DNA of 64,000 nt, taken from Nocardia sp. BMG51109. Its GTDB lineage: Bacteria > Actinomycetota > Actinomycetes > Mycobacteriales > Mycobacteriaceae. The stretch covers positions 7,750,001 through 7,814,000 of the forward strand of contig NZ_JAFQ01000004.1 in the NCBI RefSeq assembly GCF_000526215.1, read 5' to 3'. Below the pieces are notes generated by a model. The model saw only the letters and a program-made list of their open reading frames with translations. It made no database searches and was not told where the DNA came from. Position numbers and translations under genes: made by a program. Shown piece after piece: positions 27,496-34,480 of this stretch (positions are counted from its first letter, which is position 1; every line of letters starts with the position of its first letter).

Positions 27496-27895
27496 CGAAG
27501 CAGTCCTGTCCCGCGGCCACGCGGCGGATCACGACCAGCAGATCGTCGAACAGCCCCCTCTTGAGCATCAGGCCGGCGCCACCGACCTCGGCCACCCGAT
27601 CGGCCATGGCGCGGTCGGCGTAGCCGGTGAACACCAGGACCCGCACGCCCGGGGAGGCCGCGAGCAGGGCCGGTATCGCCTCCACGCCGTCACCGTCGCG
27701 CAGCCGGCGATCCAGCAGGATCACGTGCGGGCGCACCCGGTCCACCGCGTCGACGGTATCGGCGACAGATCCCGTGCCCCCGACGATCTCGACGTCGTCG
27801 ACGAGTTCGAAGGCGGACTCCAGGGCCACGGCGACCATCGGGTGATCCTCGGCTATCAGCAGCCGGATCACCTCGCCCGCCCGTTCGGATGACAT
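27476..27895 (-). CDS. Single-domain response regulator
   Basis: This 139-residue protein is a receiver domain only: LLIAEDHPMVAVALESAFEL at the N-terminus, phosphoacceptor Asp62 in HVILLDRRLRDGDG, Thr in VLVFTGYADRA and Lys in GLMLKRGLFDDL. It has no output domain, so it probably relays phosphate or acts by protein contact. The start MSSERAG at 27895 begins just before the receiver; longer in-frame versions have no domain support. It is upstream of the eight-HAMP kinase and overlaps it by 20 bp, so both come from one transcript. Confidence 0.88.
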   Translation of the reverse strand: MSSERAGEVIRLLIAEDHPMVAVALESAFELVDDVEIVGGTGSVADTVDAVDRVRPHVILLDRRLRDGDGVEAIPALLAASPGVRVLVFTGYADRAMADRVAEVGGAGLMLKRGLFDDLLVVIRRVAAGQDCFDVDLRQ

Positions 27896-28066
27896 GTACC
27901 GAAGTCTATGGCCGTTATCGGGTGTTGCCGCGAGTTTCCGGAAACAGACTTGGTGGTCGTGCCCAGCGGCCGGTTTCCTTCGGTACGCGCCGCCCCTACC
28001 CGTCGGCCGCGGCTCGCAGCACTGTCCCTGTGGGTGCGGCGGCGATCTGCTCACGCGTCTCGAATG

Positions 28067-28642
28067 TCACCTTGTCGTCCAAGCCCGATCACTCCTGTTC
28101 AGGTTCGTAGTCGGCGCGGGGCGCACGATCGGCGGGCAGCTGGTGCGGGCGACATCGGGAAGTATCGTCCCGGGAGTGGACGCGCGCTCCGGCAGCCGGG
28201 CAGTGCCGACGAGCAGGGAACTACGGGCCACGTCGTAGGCTTCGTACAGCTTCCCGAGCCGGGCGGCGTTGCCGTAATTGCTTCCTGTGCTGCTTTCGGC
28301 ATGCGAGAGCATGGCGACATACGCCCTCGCGGCAGCCCATTCTCCGATCGTGTACGGGGAGGTCTGGGCCTCCCGGGCCGGGTTCAATGGCACAGTGGAG
28401 ATGTGGCGGTCGATGGCGTGAATGCATCGTGCCGTCTCTGCCATCGCGGCGGCCAGCCGTTCGGCTGCGGCGGCCCGTGCGGCGGCGTCACCCGGATTGG
28501 GATCCATGAGTGTCGCCAGCGACGTGTATCGCTGTTGCTGGCATGGGTACATCGCGCGCATCGCGGTCGAGATCGGATCATCAGGATTGTCACCACGCAT
28601 CGCTGTGGTCAGCTGAATCACGGTCGGCAAGGAATTCGTCAT
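28067..28642 (-). CDS. Hypothetical helical protein
   Basis: I do not recognise this 191-residue protein. It is Ala-rich and mostly helical (DAAARAAAAERLAAAMAETA, then EWAAARAYVAMLSHAESS) with a Pro/Thr/Arg-rich tail. There is no signal peptide or membrane helix. It is the last gene of the long minus-strand run that begins at 34248, and its ATG overlaps the stop of a small ORF upstream (ATGA). Confidence 0.6.
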   Translation of the reverse strand: MTNSLPTVIQLTTAMRGDNPDDPISTAMRAMYPCQQQRYTSLATLMDPNPGDAAARAAAAERLAAAMAETARCIHAIDRHISTVPLNPAREAQTSPYTIGEWAAARAYVAMLSHAESSTGSNYGNAARLGKLYEAYDVARSSLLVGTARLPERASTPGTILPDVARTSCPPIVRPAPTTNLNRSDRAWTTR

Positions 28643-28845
28643 CGGGATATGTACTCCATGATGTCGGTCGCGGCCTGTTTCGGCTGAGCCGCGATTGTTT
28701 TGCAGGACAAGGGAATTACTCCTCTATCGACACCGTGTGTTCGTTGTCGGTCGCGATGGCCGTCGAGGGTCGTGATCCGTACGGCGGAACAGGCGGTTCG
28801 AGGGACGGCGGATCGGGGGTTACGTTGTATTCCTTTCTGTTGCAT
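28639..28845 (-). CDS. Small ORF of doubtful coding status
   Basis: A 68-codon ORF starts at ATG 28845, within the end of the upstream gene, and ends in a 4-bp overlap with the next start. That coupling favours translation. Against it, another frame in the same interval (ending at 28716) has better codon character (TPDPPSLEPPVPPYG) but lacks a start codon. One of the two may be a decayed gene. No family is recognisable. Confidence 0.3.
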   Translation of the reverse strand: MQQKGIQRNPRSAVPRTACSAVRITTLDGHRDRQRTHGVDRGVIPLSCKTIAAQPKQAATDIMEYISR

Positions 28846-29365
28846 GGTTTTTCGTAGCGAGCTGCCGATAGAGGGCATATCCGTCGCCGGTCAGCCACCA
28901 CACCGGCCTCACACGACCGTCGCGGTGGGCGGTACCGGTCTCGGCGAATCCGAGCATGTGCAGGACCATCAGTGTCCGGGCGACCGAGACGTGCAACCGT
29001 CCGCCGGTCAGGTCCGGCACCGACGCCGCGCGCACATTCGCCAACGCGCGCAACGTCATCCACTCGTCCGGCCGCCAGCAGGACAGATCGCTGATCACCG
29101 GTCGCGCCCGTCCACCCCGCTGCCTCGGCACGTCCGGCACACGTGCCGACCGTCCAAGCCGGTCCCCCCGGCCGTTGCACGCCCGACACCGGTAATCCAG
29201 GACACGCTGGCCGAGCTTGTAGTACGGCCAGCCGCAGACATACGAGAGCCGAAGACGTAACGGCCACCGATAGAAGCCGCCTTCGACCAGCGCGCCGAGT
29301 GCCCCGTATCCGAAATAGACGACCGGGACCTGCCCGGCGTACTCGAGCACGAGTCCGGCGATCAT
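28820..29365 (-). CDS. Hypothetical protein with C-terminal winged-helix-like domain
   Basis: This 181-residue protein has an aromatic N-terminal half (YFGYGALGALVEGGFYRWPL) and a lone CRAC motif near residue 63. The C-terminal half (WMTLRALANVRAASVPDLTG, then SVARTLMVLHMLGFAETG and VWWLTGDGYAL) resembles a PadR/ArsR-like winged helix. The ATG at 29365 overlaps the preceding stop (ATGA). No family name can be given; DNA binding is only suggested. Confidence 0.6.
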   Translation of the reverse strand: MIAGLVLEYAGQVPVVYFGYGALGALVEGGFYRWPLRLRLSYVCGWPYYKLGQRVLDYRCRACNGRGDRLGRSARVPDVPRQRGGRARPVISDLSCWRPDEWMTLRALANVRAASVPDLTGGRLHVSVARTLMVLHMLGFAETGTAHRDGRVRPVWWLTGDGYALYRQLATKNHATERNTT

Positions 29366-29793
29366 GTGTTGATGACCTCCCAGCGCCCGGCCATCGTGGG
29401 TTGCCATGCCGTCACACGGCACACGTACCCGAGGCCCTCGAGCGTCCCGAGACATCGCTGCGCGCCGGTCGTGGCACCACGCTCGCGACCGCCGACCAGT
29501 TCGACGATCGTCCGCGCGCCGTGCCGCAGATCCGACATGTGCCGCACCTGCGGGCGAGTGCGCTCCCGCCGACGTTCGGGTGCGCCGATGAGCTTGTGAC
29601 CGTCGGCAGTGAGCGCGAAGGCGACCGTTTCCCGGAGCATGCCGCGCGAGGTCAGGCGCACCGCTGCCGCACGCACGGCCGCTGTGGGCCGACCCACTAC
29701 CTTCGCGATGTCCTCGGCACTGCGGGCTCCATCGGCCGAGCACAGGATCCGCAATACCTCCCGGTCGAAACCACGCTCAGCCATGACGTCCAC
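29362..29793 (-). CDS. Winged-helix DNA-binding protein
   Basis: This 143-residue protein opens with FDREVLRILCSADGARSAED and VVGRPTAAVRAAAVRLTSRG, the helices of a winged HTH, followed by TVAFALTADGHKLIGAP as the wing. The second half (ARTIVELVGGRERGAT, then CLGTLEGLGYVCRV) looks like a second, shorter winged-helix repeat. I use GTG 29793, with GGAG 6 bp upstream; ATG 29784 is possible. It overlaps both neighbours, as all genes in this operon do. Confidence 0.65.
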   Translation of the reverse strand: MDVMAERGFDREVLRILCSADGARSAEDIAKVVGRPTAAVRAAAVRLTSRGMLRETVAFALTADGHKLIGAPERRRERTRPQVRHMSDLRHGARTIVELVGGRERGATTGAQRCLGTLEGLGYVCRVTAWQPTMAGRWEVINT

Positions 29794-29887
29794 CGCTCTC
29801 CGCCCGGACGGTCGACTGCTCCAATCCCTCGACGATCTCGCTACGGAACCGGTTGAGGCCCATCGGATTCTCCGGCATTCCAGTCAC
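29777..29887 (-). CDS. Very small coupled ORF
   Basis: A 36-codon ORF begins at a GTG overlapping the preceding stop (GTGA at 29884-29887) and ends inside the next start region. It reads MPENPMGLNRFRSEIVEGLE and so on. The tight coupling on both sides suggests it is translated. No domain is recognisable. Confidence 0.4.
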   Translation of the reverse strand: MTGMPENPMGLNRFRSEIVEGLEQSTVRAESGGRHG

Positions 29888-30546
29888 CCTCTCCATGATT
29901 CGAGGGTCCGGCCGACCCGGTCGGTGATCTGTCGCACGACACCGCGCCGCTCCGGCACGGTCATGACCGAGCATTGCGTGACGGTCGGCGAGAACCGGCC
30001 GTTTCCGCAGCCGGTGCACCACTGGAGTTCGACCCGCCGCATCCACGACGGGATGCCGTCGGTCACGTCGTAGGCCGTGACACTGTAGGGACGCGAGCAG
30101 ACGACGCAGTCGAGATAAGGTTCGGTTTCCGCGGCGACGATCACCGTTCGCCGCCTACCGATCCTGCCCATGAGGCCGATCACCTCGAACGGATGCGGGA
30201 ATCCGCCGCGATCCAGCGGCGACTCGGGCACGGGCGCGGCACTCCGCGGCCGACGCGCCGGTCGGATCAGCGCGTTGGTGCCTCGGGCGATCAACAGATT
30301 GTGATTGCCTGTGCAGCAGTGTATTTCGACCGTCAGCCACCACGGGACAGCCTGCACCCGGAAGACGGTTACCGTCTGCGAGGCGGCCTCGGTCTCGTGA
30401 GGGCACTGCTGGCACGGCCCGTAGGTGTCCGCAGCGGTGCCGGTCAGGTAGACACCACCGCCCGTCAGGCCGCATGCCTCGGCGCCGTACCGAGCAAAAC
30501 TGCGGGTATCGGCTCTACGCCATCGGATCATTCGGGAGTGCTCCAA
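29884..30546 (-). CDS. Hypothetical protein with two zinc-ribbon-like halves
   Basis: This 220-residue protein looks internally duplicated. The first half has YGPCQQCPHE followed about 30 residues later by EIHCCTGNHN. The second has YLDCVVCSRPY followed about 30 residues later by LQWCTGCGNG. Each half thus has a CxxC knuckle and a C-C/H-rich second knuckle, as in zinc ribbons. No family is recognised. It overlaps the winged-helix gene upstream by 32 bp and couples to the tiny ORF downstream. Confidence 0.6.
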   Translation of the reverse strand: MEHSRMIRWRRADTRSFARYGAEACGLTGGGVYLTGTAADTYGPCQQCPHETEAASQTVTVFRVQAVPWWLTVEIHCCTGNHNLLIARGTNALIRPARRPRSAAPVPESPLDRGGFPHPFEVIGLMGRIGRRRTVIVAAETEPYLDCVVCSRPYSVTAYDVTDGIPSWMRRVELQWCTGCGNGRFSPTVTQCSVMTVPERRGVVRQITDRVGRTLESWRG

Positions 30547-30964
30547 TTATCTTGTGGTGCCGTGTATTCGGTGATGAACCGATGACCGCCGCACCGACCG
30601 CGTCGTCCGTGCGTGTCGCGTCGGCAAGCGGCATCGGTGGCTCCCGGTAGTCGGACGGGCCGTATCCGGCCTCGAGATTCCTGGCGTGCTCGAGCCCTTG
30701 CGCTGTCAGCGTGCGTCTGCTCTCGCTGCGGCCGTCCTCGACCGTGACGTAGCCGCTGTGGACGGCGAACCCATGTCGCACCAGCCAGTTCAGGGTGGCG
30801 ACAACACCATTGCGGCGCGGCTGGCCGAGCTGGTGGTACAGCTCGTCGGCCCAATGAGGTTCACCATCCTTCATGGCATCGAGAACCGCGCGCCGCAGCG
30901 GCGGCCACGGGCCTCGGCCCGGTTCGAAACTCACCTCGGTTCCTCCCTGACGTTCATCGGTCAT
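30515..30964 (-). CDS. Winged-helix-like protein
   Basis: This 149-residue protein contains LRRAVLDAMKDGEPHWADEL followed by GVVATLNWLVRHGFAVHSG and LTAQGLEHARNLE, a typical winged-helix pattern (helix, HTH, wing). The tail is Pro/Asp-rich and unstructured. The ATG at 30964 follows a purine run (GGGAAAGGGG). DNA binding is inferred from fold only. Confidence 0.6.
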   Translation of the reverse strand: MTDERQGGTEVSFEPGRGPWPPLRRAVLDAMKDGEPHWADELYHQLGQPRRNGVVATLNWLVRHGFAVHSGYVTVEDGRSESRRTLTAQGLEHARNLEAGYGPSDYREPPMPLADATRTDDAVGAAVIGSSPNTRHHKIIGALPNDPMA

Positions 30965-31081
30965 TGAGACCGCCCCTTTCCCTTCCCCCGGCGCGCGCCG
31001 GGCCTCGGCGGCGAACTCGTGCTTGGCCAGCTCGCGCGTGATGGTGGTGACGATCGCTCGCTGGATACCGGTGTGTCCTGC

Positions 31082-31897
31082 TCACACTCGGTTGGTTGTC
31101 TCGCGTTTCGTGCACACCGCGCCGGACAGGACCAGCCGGGTATCGGAAAGGTCGCCGCCGAGCCACCGCTGGATCGGCGCGACGCCGGGAGCGTGGAGGT
31201 GGAAGCCGTCGCAGAATTCCTCCACCTCGTGAGCGTTCCGGAAGACCCATTCGGCAGGGGTGCCGCAGGTGGCGTCGGTGATCTGCTGTTTCAACTCGTC
31301 GTCGGTATCGGTGGAGGCATGCGTGAGCGCCAGCCAGCTGCCCGGGGCCATCGCCTGCCGGAATCGGGCGAGGATTCCGGCCGGGTCCTCGGTGTCGGTG
31401 AGGAAGTGCAGGACGTCGACGGCCAGCAGCGCGATCGGCTGTTTGCGGTCGAACCAGGGTGTGGCGCGCAGTCGGCCGATGACCTCGCCGGGATCGCGGA
31501 TATCGGCCCGGATCACCGTCACGTGGGGTTCGTGGTCCCACAGCGCGGTCACGTGGGTGATCACCACGGGATCGAAGTCGACCACCGCCACACGCGCGGA
31601 CCGGTCCACCTGGTGAACAGCCCGGTGCACGGTCGGCGCGAGGGGGAAACCCACACCGAGATCCACGAACTGCCGTATCCCGGCCTCGGCGGCGCGGCGC
31701 GCCGCGTCGGTGAGGAACTGCCGGCTGTGACGGGCCGCGGTGCGGGTGTCCGGCGCGGCGGTCAGTATCGGTTCGGCGGTGACACGATCGACCTCATAGT
31801 GGTCTTTTCCCCCGGCCAGATAGTTGCCCATGCGCGCCGAGGTCGGCATCGACGAATCGAGACTCGTCGGCGCTGGGCGAACCCCGGTGTTCGACAT
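31082..31897 (-). CDS. SAM-dependent methyltransferase, Methyltransf_19 (DUF574) family
   Basis: This 271-residue protein is an actinobacterial S-adenosyl methyltransferase. Family marks are MGNYLAGGKDHYEVDR near the N-terminus, the SAM-binding GIRQFVDLGVGFPLAP, VVDFDPVVITHVTAL (ribose-binding Asp), and ALLAVDVLHFLTD. The ATG at 31897 follows AAAGGAACGACAAGG. The substrate of this family is generally unknown; its members often accompany XRE regulators and DUF397 proteins, as here. A second paralogue lies at 44951. The interval 30965-31081 upstream of the winged-helix gene shows no separate gene. Confidence 0.9.
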   Translation of the reverse strand: MSNTGVRPAPTSLDSSMPTSARMGNYLAGGKDHYEVDRVTAEPILTAAPDTRTAARHSRQFLTDAARRAAEAGIRQFVDLGVGFPLAPTVHRAVHQVDRSARVAVVDFDPVVITHVTALWDHEPHVTVIRADIRDPGEVIGRLRATPWFDRKQPIALLAVDVLHFLTDTEDPAGILARFRQAMAPGSWLALTHASTDTDDELKQQITDATCGTPAEWVFRNAHEVEEFCDGFHLHAPGVAPIQRWLGGDLSDTRLVLSGAVCTKRETTNRV

Positions 31898-32222
31898 CCT
31901 TGTCGTTCCTTTCGCTCCCGGGAAAAGGCACGACACCGCGACATGCGGTGCCGGAACCTTGGTTCCCAGAGTCGGCTGTGTCCTCGTATTCGCAATCGCG
32001 CACCCGGCCGGAATCCGATAGCGGCATTGCGTGGTGGCGGCGCCCCATCATTCGGCGGATCTCCATCAGTGAGCGTTTCGCCGTACACGACGTCTCGGTA
32101 TCGCCGTGGCCGGGCCAGCAATTGCGGTGGATACGCAACAGTTCGTCCACTACGTCCGGAGGCCGTAATTCCCACCAATGGAAGCGGCGGCCGTGACCGG
32201 CCCCATCGGTTACCGATCCCAC
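31794..32222 (-). CDS. Hypothetical protein overlapping the methyltransferase start
   Basis: A 142-codon ORF starts at GTG 32222 with a strong ribosome site (GGAGGAGGGG, 7 bp upstream) and runs 104 bp into the methyltransferase gene in another frame. Its first 90 residues (FHWWELRPPDVVDELLRIHR, then GHGDTETSCTAKRSLMEIRR) look like genuine protein. The last third, where the genes overlap, looks random. A recent loss of the original stop is possible. No family recognised. The remaining 32223-32360 shows nothing. Confidence 0.5.
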   Translation of the reverse strand: MGSVTDGAGHGRRFHWWELRPPDVVDELLRIHRNCWPGHGDTETSCTAKRSLMEIRRMMGRRHHAMPLSDSGRVRDCEYEDTADSGNQGSGTACRGVVPFPGSERNDKDVEHRGSPSADESRFVDADLGAHGQLSGRGKRPL

Positions 32223-32360
32223 CAGAATTCCCCTCCTCCCCACGTCGTGTCGTCACCACTCCCGTTCTCGAATCATCCTGTGCGCGTGCTTGTTCGGTCA
32301 CAGCCGGTGCGGCCAGCGCACAGCATCGGTTACTACTGCCGCCACGGTCACGACCGCCGG

Positions 32361-32696
32361 TCACGGTCCGTCGGTGCCCGGTGTGGCTGTCCGGGCCTTG
32401 CGGGCACGGAGGCTGTCTTCGATGCGCCGTAGCTGAGTGCGTCCGGCAGTGGTGAGTTCCCACGCCGCGACCGGTGGACGGGGCGGCCGGGGACTGCCGG
32501 GTAGCTTTCTCTGCTGAATCAGCGCCTTCTGTCCGAGCACATCCAGGGACCACTGGACGGCCGCAGGACGGCGCGACAGCGCTGATGCGAGCGCGTCGAC
32601 GGTCAGCGGCTTGCTGGCGCGGTGGAGTTCACGCAGCACCCGGATCTGTGGATACGTGAAGCCACACACCCGCCGGGGCAACGAGTGACCAAACAT
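32361..32696 (-). CDS. MarR/ArsR-like winged-helix protein
   Basis: This protein of about 111 residues is a winged-helix DNA-binding domain: FTYPQIRVLRELHRASKPLT, then ALASALSRRPAAVQWSLDVL and AAWELTTAGRTQLRRIED. The ATG at 32696 is used, but the frame is open upstream (KVFFRTMFGHS), so a longer form beginning in the preceding gene is possible. It is the last of the small overlapping genes that begin at 34248. Confidence 0.6.
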   Translation of the reverse strand: MFGHSLPRRVCGFTYPQIRVLRELHRASKPLTVDALASALSRRPAAVQWSLDVLGQKALIQQRKLPGSPRPPRPPVAAWELTTAGRTQLRRIEDSLRARKARTATPGTDGP

Positions 32697-32733
32697 GGTG
32701 CGGAAGAACACCTTCCAGTCGATGGGATAGATA

Positions 32734-32949
32734 TCAGTTGGTGGATGGCGGTAGCCGCCGAGAATGGTCGCGAGGCCAGTACGGCACGACATGCGGAACA
32801 AGCGCTGGAGTGGTCCACGCGGCAGCCGATTCGGCGTCGATCAGCGTGGAGTACGGCCCCCACACACCGGTCGGGCACGGACCGGAATGCCGGTCGCAGG
32901 AACCACTGACGGTCACCACCGCCCACTGCATGTAGTCGTCGGTACTCAA
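32734..32949 (-). CDS. Small hypothetical protein
   Basis: This 71-residue protein starts at TTG 32949, coupled to the preceding stop by a TTGA overlap. It reads TDDYMQWAVVTVSGSCDRHS, then GPYSTLIDAESAAAW, a layout seen in small actinobacterial proteins of unknown role. A GTG a few codons upstream is an alternative start. Confidence 0.5.
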   Translation of the reverse strand: MSTDDYMQWAVVTVSGSCDRHSGPCPTGVWGPYSTLIDAESAAAWTTPALVPHVVPYWPRDHSRRLPPSTN

Positions 32950-33221
32950 TGGCCCCACCTCTCGATCGCACGCGGACGGCGGGGAGCCGGGGTGTGCTCG
33001 TCCCAGAACTCGGCGCGGATCGCATTCCACAACCGCTCCCACTTCGGTTGCCGCTCACGGGCATCGGCCAGATCGGTACCCGGCGGGAAGGTCACATCGA
33101 TCACCGGGTTCTCGCGAGTGTCGTGCACAGTCATCACCTCGATCTCCCTGCTGGTGTCGTGCGTGGAACGCCACAACGCCTGCAATCCGTCGACCTCTGT
33201 CCAGTGCTCGCCGTCGCCCAT
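32946..33221 (-). CDS. Small hypothetical protein
   Basis: This 91-residue acidic protein (VIDVTFPPGTDLADARERQP, then WERLWNAIRAEFWDEHTP) shows no recognisable domain. It lies 26 bp downstream of the 228-residue gene and is coupled to the next one. Confidence 0.55.
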   Translation of the reverse strand: MGDGEHWTEVDGLQALWRSTHDTSREIEVMTVHDTRENPVIDVTFPPGTDLADARERQPKWERLWNAIRAEFWDEHTPAPRRPRAIERWGH

Positions 33222-33247
33222 ACCGGAATCCCTGGCCGCACAACCGG

Positions 33248-33934
33248 TTACGTGGTCTCGGCCAGCAACGCGACACCACCGGCAGGCACGGCGTCGTCGG
33301 GCACCGGGATGCCGCGCTCGCGGGCACGTTCCTCGGCCGTGGTGACTTGCGGTACCAGCCGCCCGGCGGCCACCAACCGGCCGTAGGCGGTGGACTTACG
33401 CTGACAGCGCAGGACCGAACAGTCGATGTGCAACTGCATGTCCCGCGCTGCCTCGTCGACCGACAGCGGGTGATCGGGGAACCCGTGCGCGTCCGGGTCA
33501 CGCAGCCTGGCCCGTGCCCACGTTTCGGGCGGGCACACGGTTTCGAGGTCGCACACCTCGCACACCCGCGCGGGCGAATGATCCACCGTGGTCAGGTCGA
33601 ACACGACCAGAGCCGCCAGCGTCAGGTTCATGCCGATCACGAAGTTCAGGGCGAACCCGACCGGATCGGCCACGTCGACGGGAGGCCGCATGGTGTAGAT
33701 GTACCGGTACCCCAGCACCGCCTCAGCGTGGCGGCGTAGCGCGACCGCGTGACGCGGCCCGTCCAGGCCCGACACGTCGGGACGCAACAGGCCGATCGAT
33801 GCCGGCCGGGCGTCAATTGCCGTCTGCCTGCGTTGTTGTGCTGCTCGATCGTCGGTCATCGTTCCGGCCCCCGGGTCGATGGTGTGGTGCGGTAGGCCCG
33901 GCAGCCGGGGCCAAGACTCACAGCCTTCGAACAT
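33248..33934 (-). CDS. Hypothetical protein with Cys motifs
   Basis: This 228-residue protein includes VGFALNFVIGMNLTLAALVV, a hydrophobic stretch that may be buried or membrane-associated, followed by VCEVCDLETVCPPETWARAR and later HIDCSVLRCQR. The CxxC and later CxxxxC arrangement could bind a metal. The ATG at 33934 overlaps the preceding stop; an internal ATG (MTDDRAA) is an alternative. Function unknown. Confidence 0.55.
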   Translation of the reverse strand: MFEGCESWPRLPGLPHHTIDPGAGTMTDDRAAQQRRQTAIDARPASIGLLRPDVSGLDGPRHAVALRRHAEAVLGYRYIYTMRPPVDVADPVGFALNFVIGMNLTLAALVVFDLTTVDHSPARVCEVCDLETVCPPETWARARLRDPDAHGFPDHPLSVDEAARDMQLHIDCSVLRCQRKSTAYGRLVAAGRLVPQVTTAEERARERGIPVPDDAVPAGGVALLAETT

Positions 33935-34248
33935 CACCGCACCTCCCGCCTTCGTGAGGTCCGGAAGATCCAGACATTCGTTCGCTCTGACTGCCTCTGC
34001 TGGGGCTCCCACGGAGCCTCCCGGATCGCCAGTCCAGCCGTCTCCATCGCAGTGAGGCCGACCTGACCGGCCAGGGCCTCAACCGCCGCAACCGCTTCGG
34101 CCGCCCGCATCGCCGCCGCCGCCTGGTTGATCGTCAAAGTCCGGCCCGGCAGGTAGGAGACCACCCAGCCGCCGTCACCCACACTCTTCGCTTGATGCTC
34201 GGTCTGATCGCTGGTCATCAACGACCCGCCAACTACGTGTACCGACAT
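33934..34248 (-). CDS. Small hypothetical protein, first gene of the minus-strand run
   Basis: This 104-residue protein (GWVVSYLPGRTLTINQAAAA, then ALAGQVGLTAMETAGLAIRE) is Ala-rich and helical in the middle, without a recognised domain. The ATG at 34248 has AAGTAGG upstream. It is the first gene of the minus-strand run and is divergent from the XRE/TPR regulator across a region containing four 11-bp direct repeats. Confidence 0.55.
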   Translation of the reverse strand: MSVHVVGGSLMTSDQTEHQAKSVGDGGWVVSYLPGRTLTINQAAAAMRAAEAVAAVEALAGQVGLTAMETAGLAIREAPWEPQQRQSERTNVWIFRTSRRREVR

Positions 34249-34350
34249 CTCGACCTACTTCCAGACTGTGGTCACCCCGAAAGGTGGGCCCATGCATATG
34301 TGCCTGCTCTGGTGGGTCTAAATCTTCAGTCAGAGATCCCGCTCATGGGC

Positions 34351-34394
34351 TGATCGTTCGGTGATCATTCGGTCATCGCTTGGTTATCGCACGC
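34351..34394. promoter_or_regulatory. Four 11-bp direct repeats (iteron-like)
   Basis: TGATCGTTCGG, TGATCATTCGG, TCATCGCTTGG and TTATCGCACGC follow one another without gaps from 34351. The 11-bp period is close to one helical turn, so identical faces would be presented to a protein. They lie in the 232-bp divergent intergenic region 34249-34480. The adjacent XRE/TPR regulator is the natural candidate to bind. No other feature is seen in this interval. Confidence 0.5.
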
Positions 34395-34480
34395 ACCGTG
34401 AACACCATCGAATCCGTAGCCTGGGTGACACAACGACACGAACCATGCGATCCCTAACGTCGAGAGAGGACGTGTTCGCG

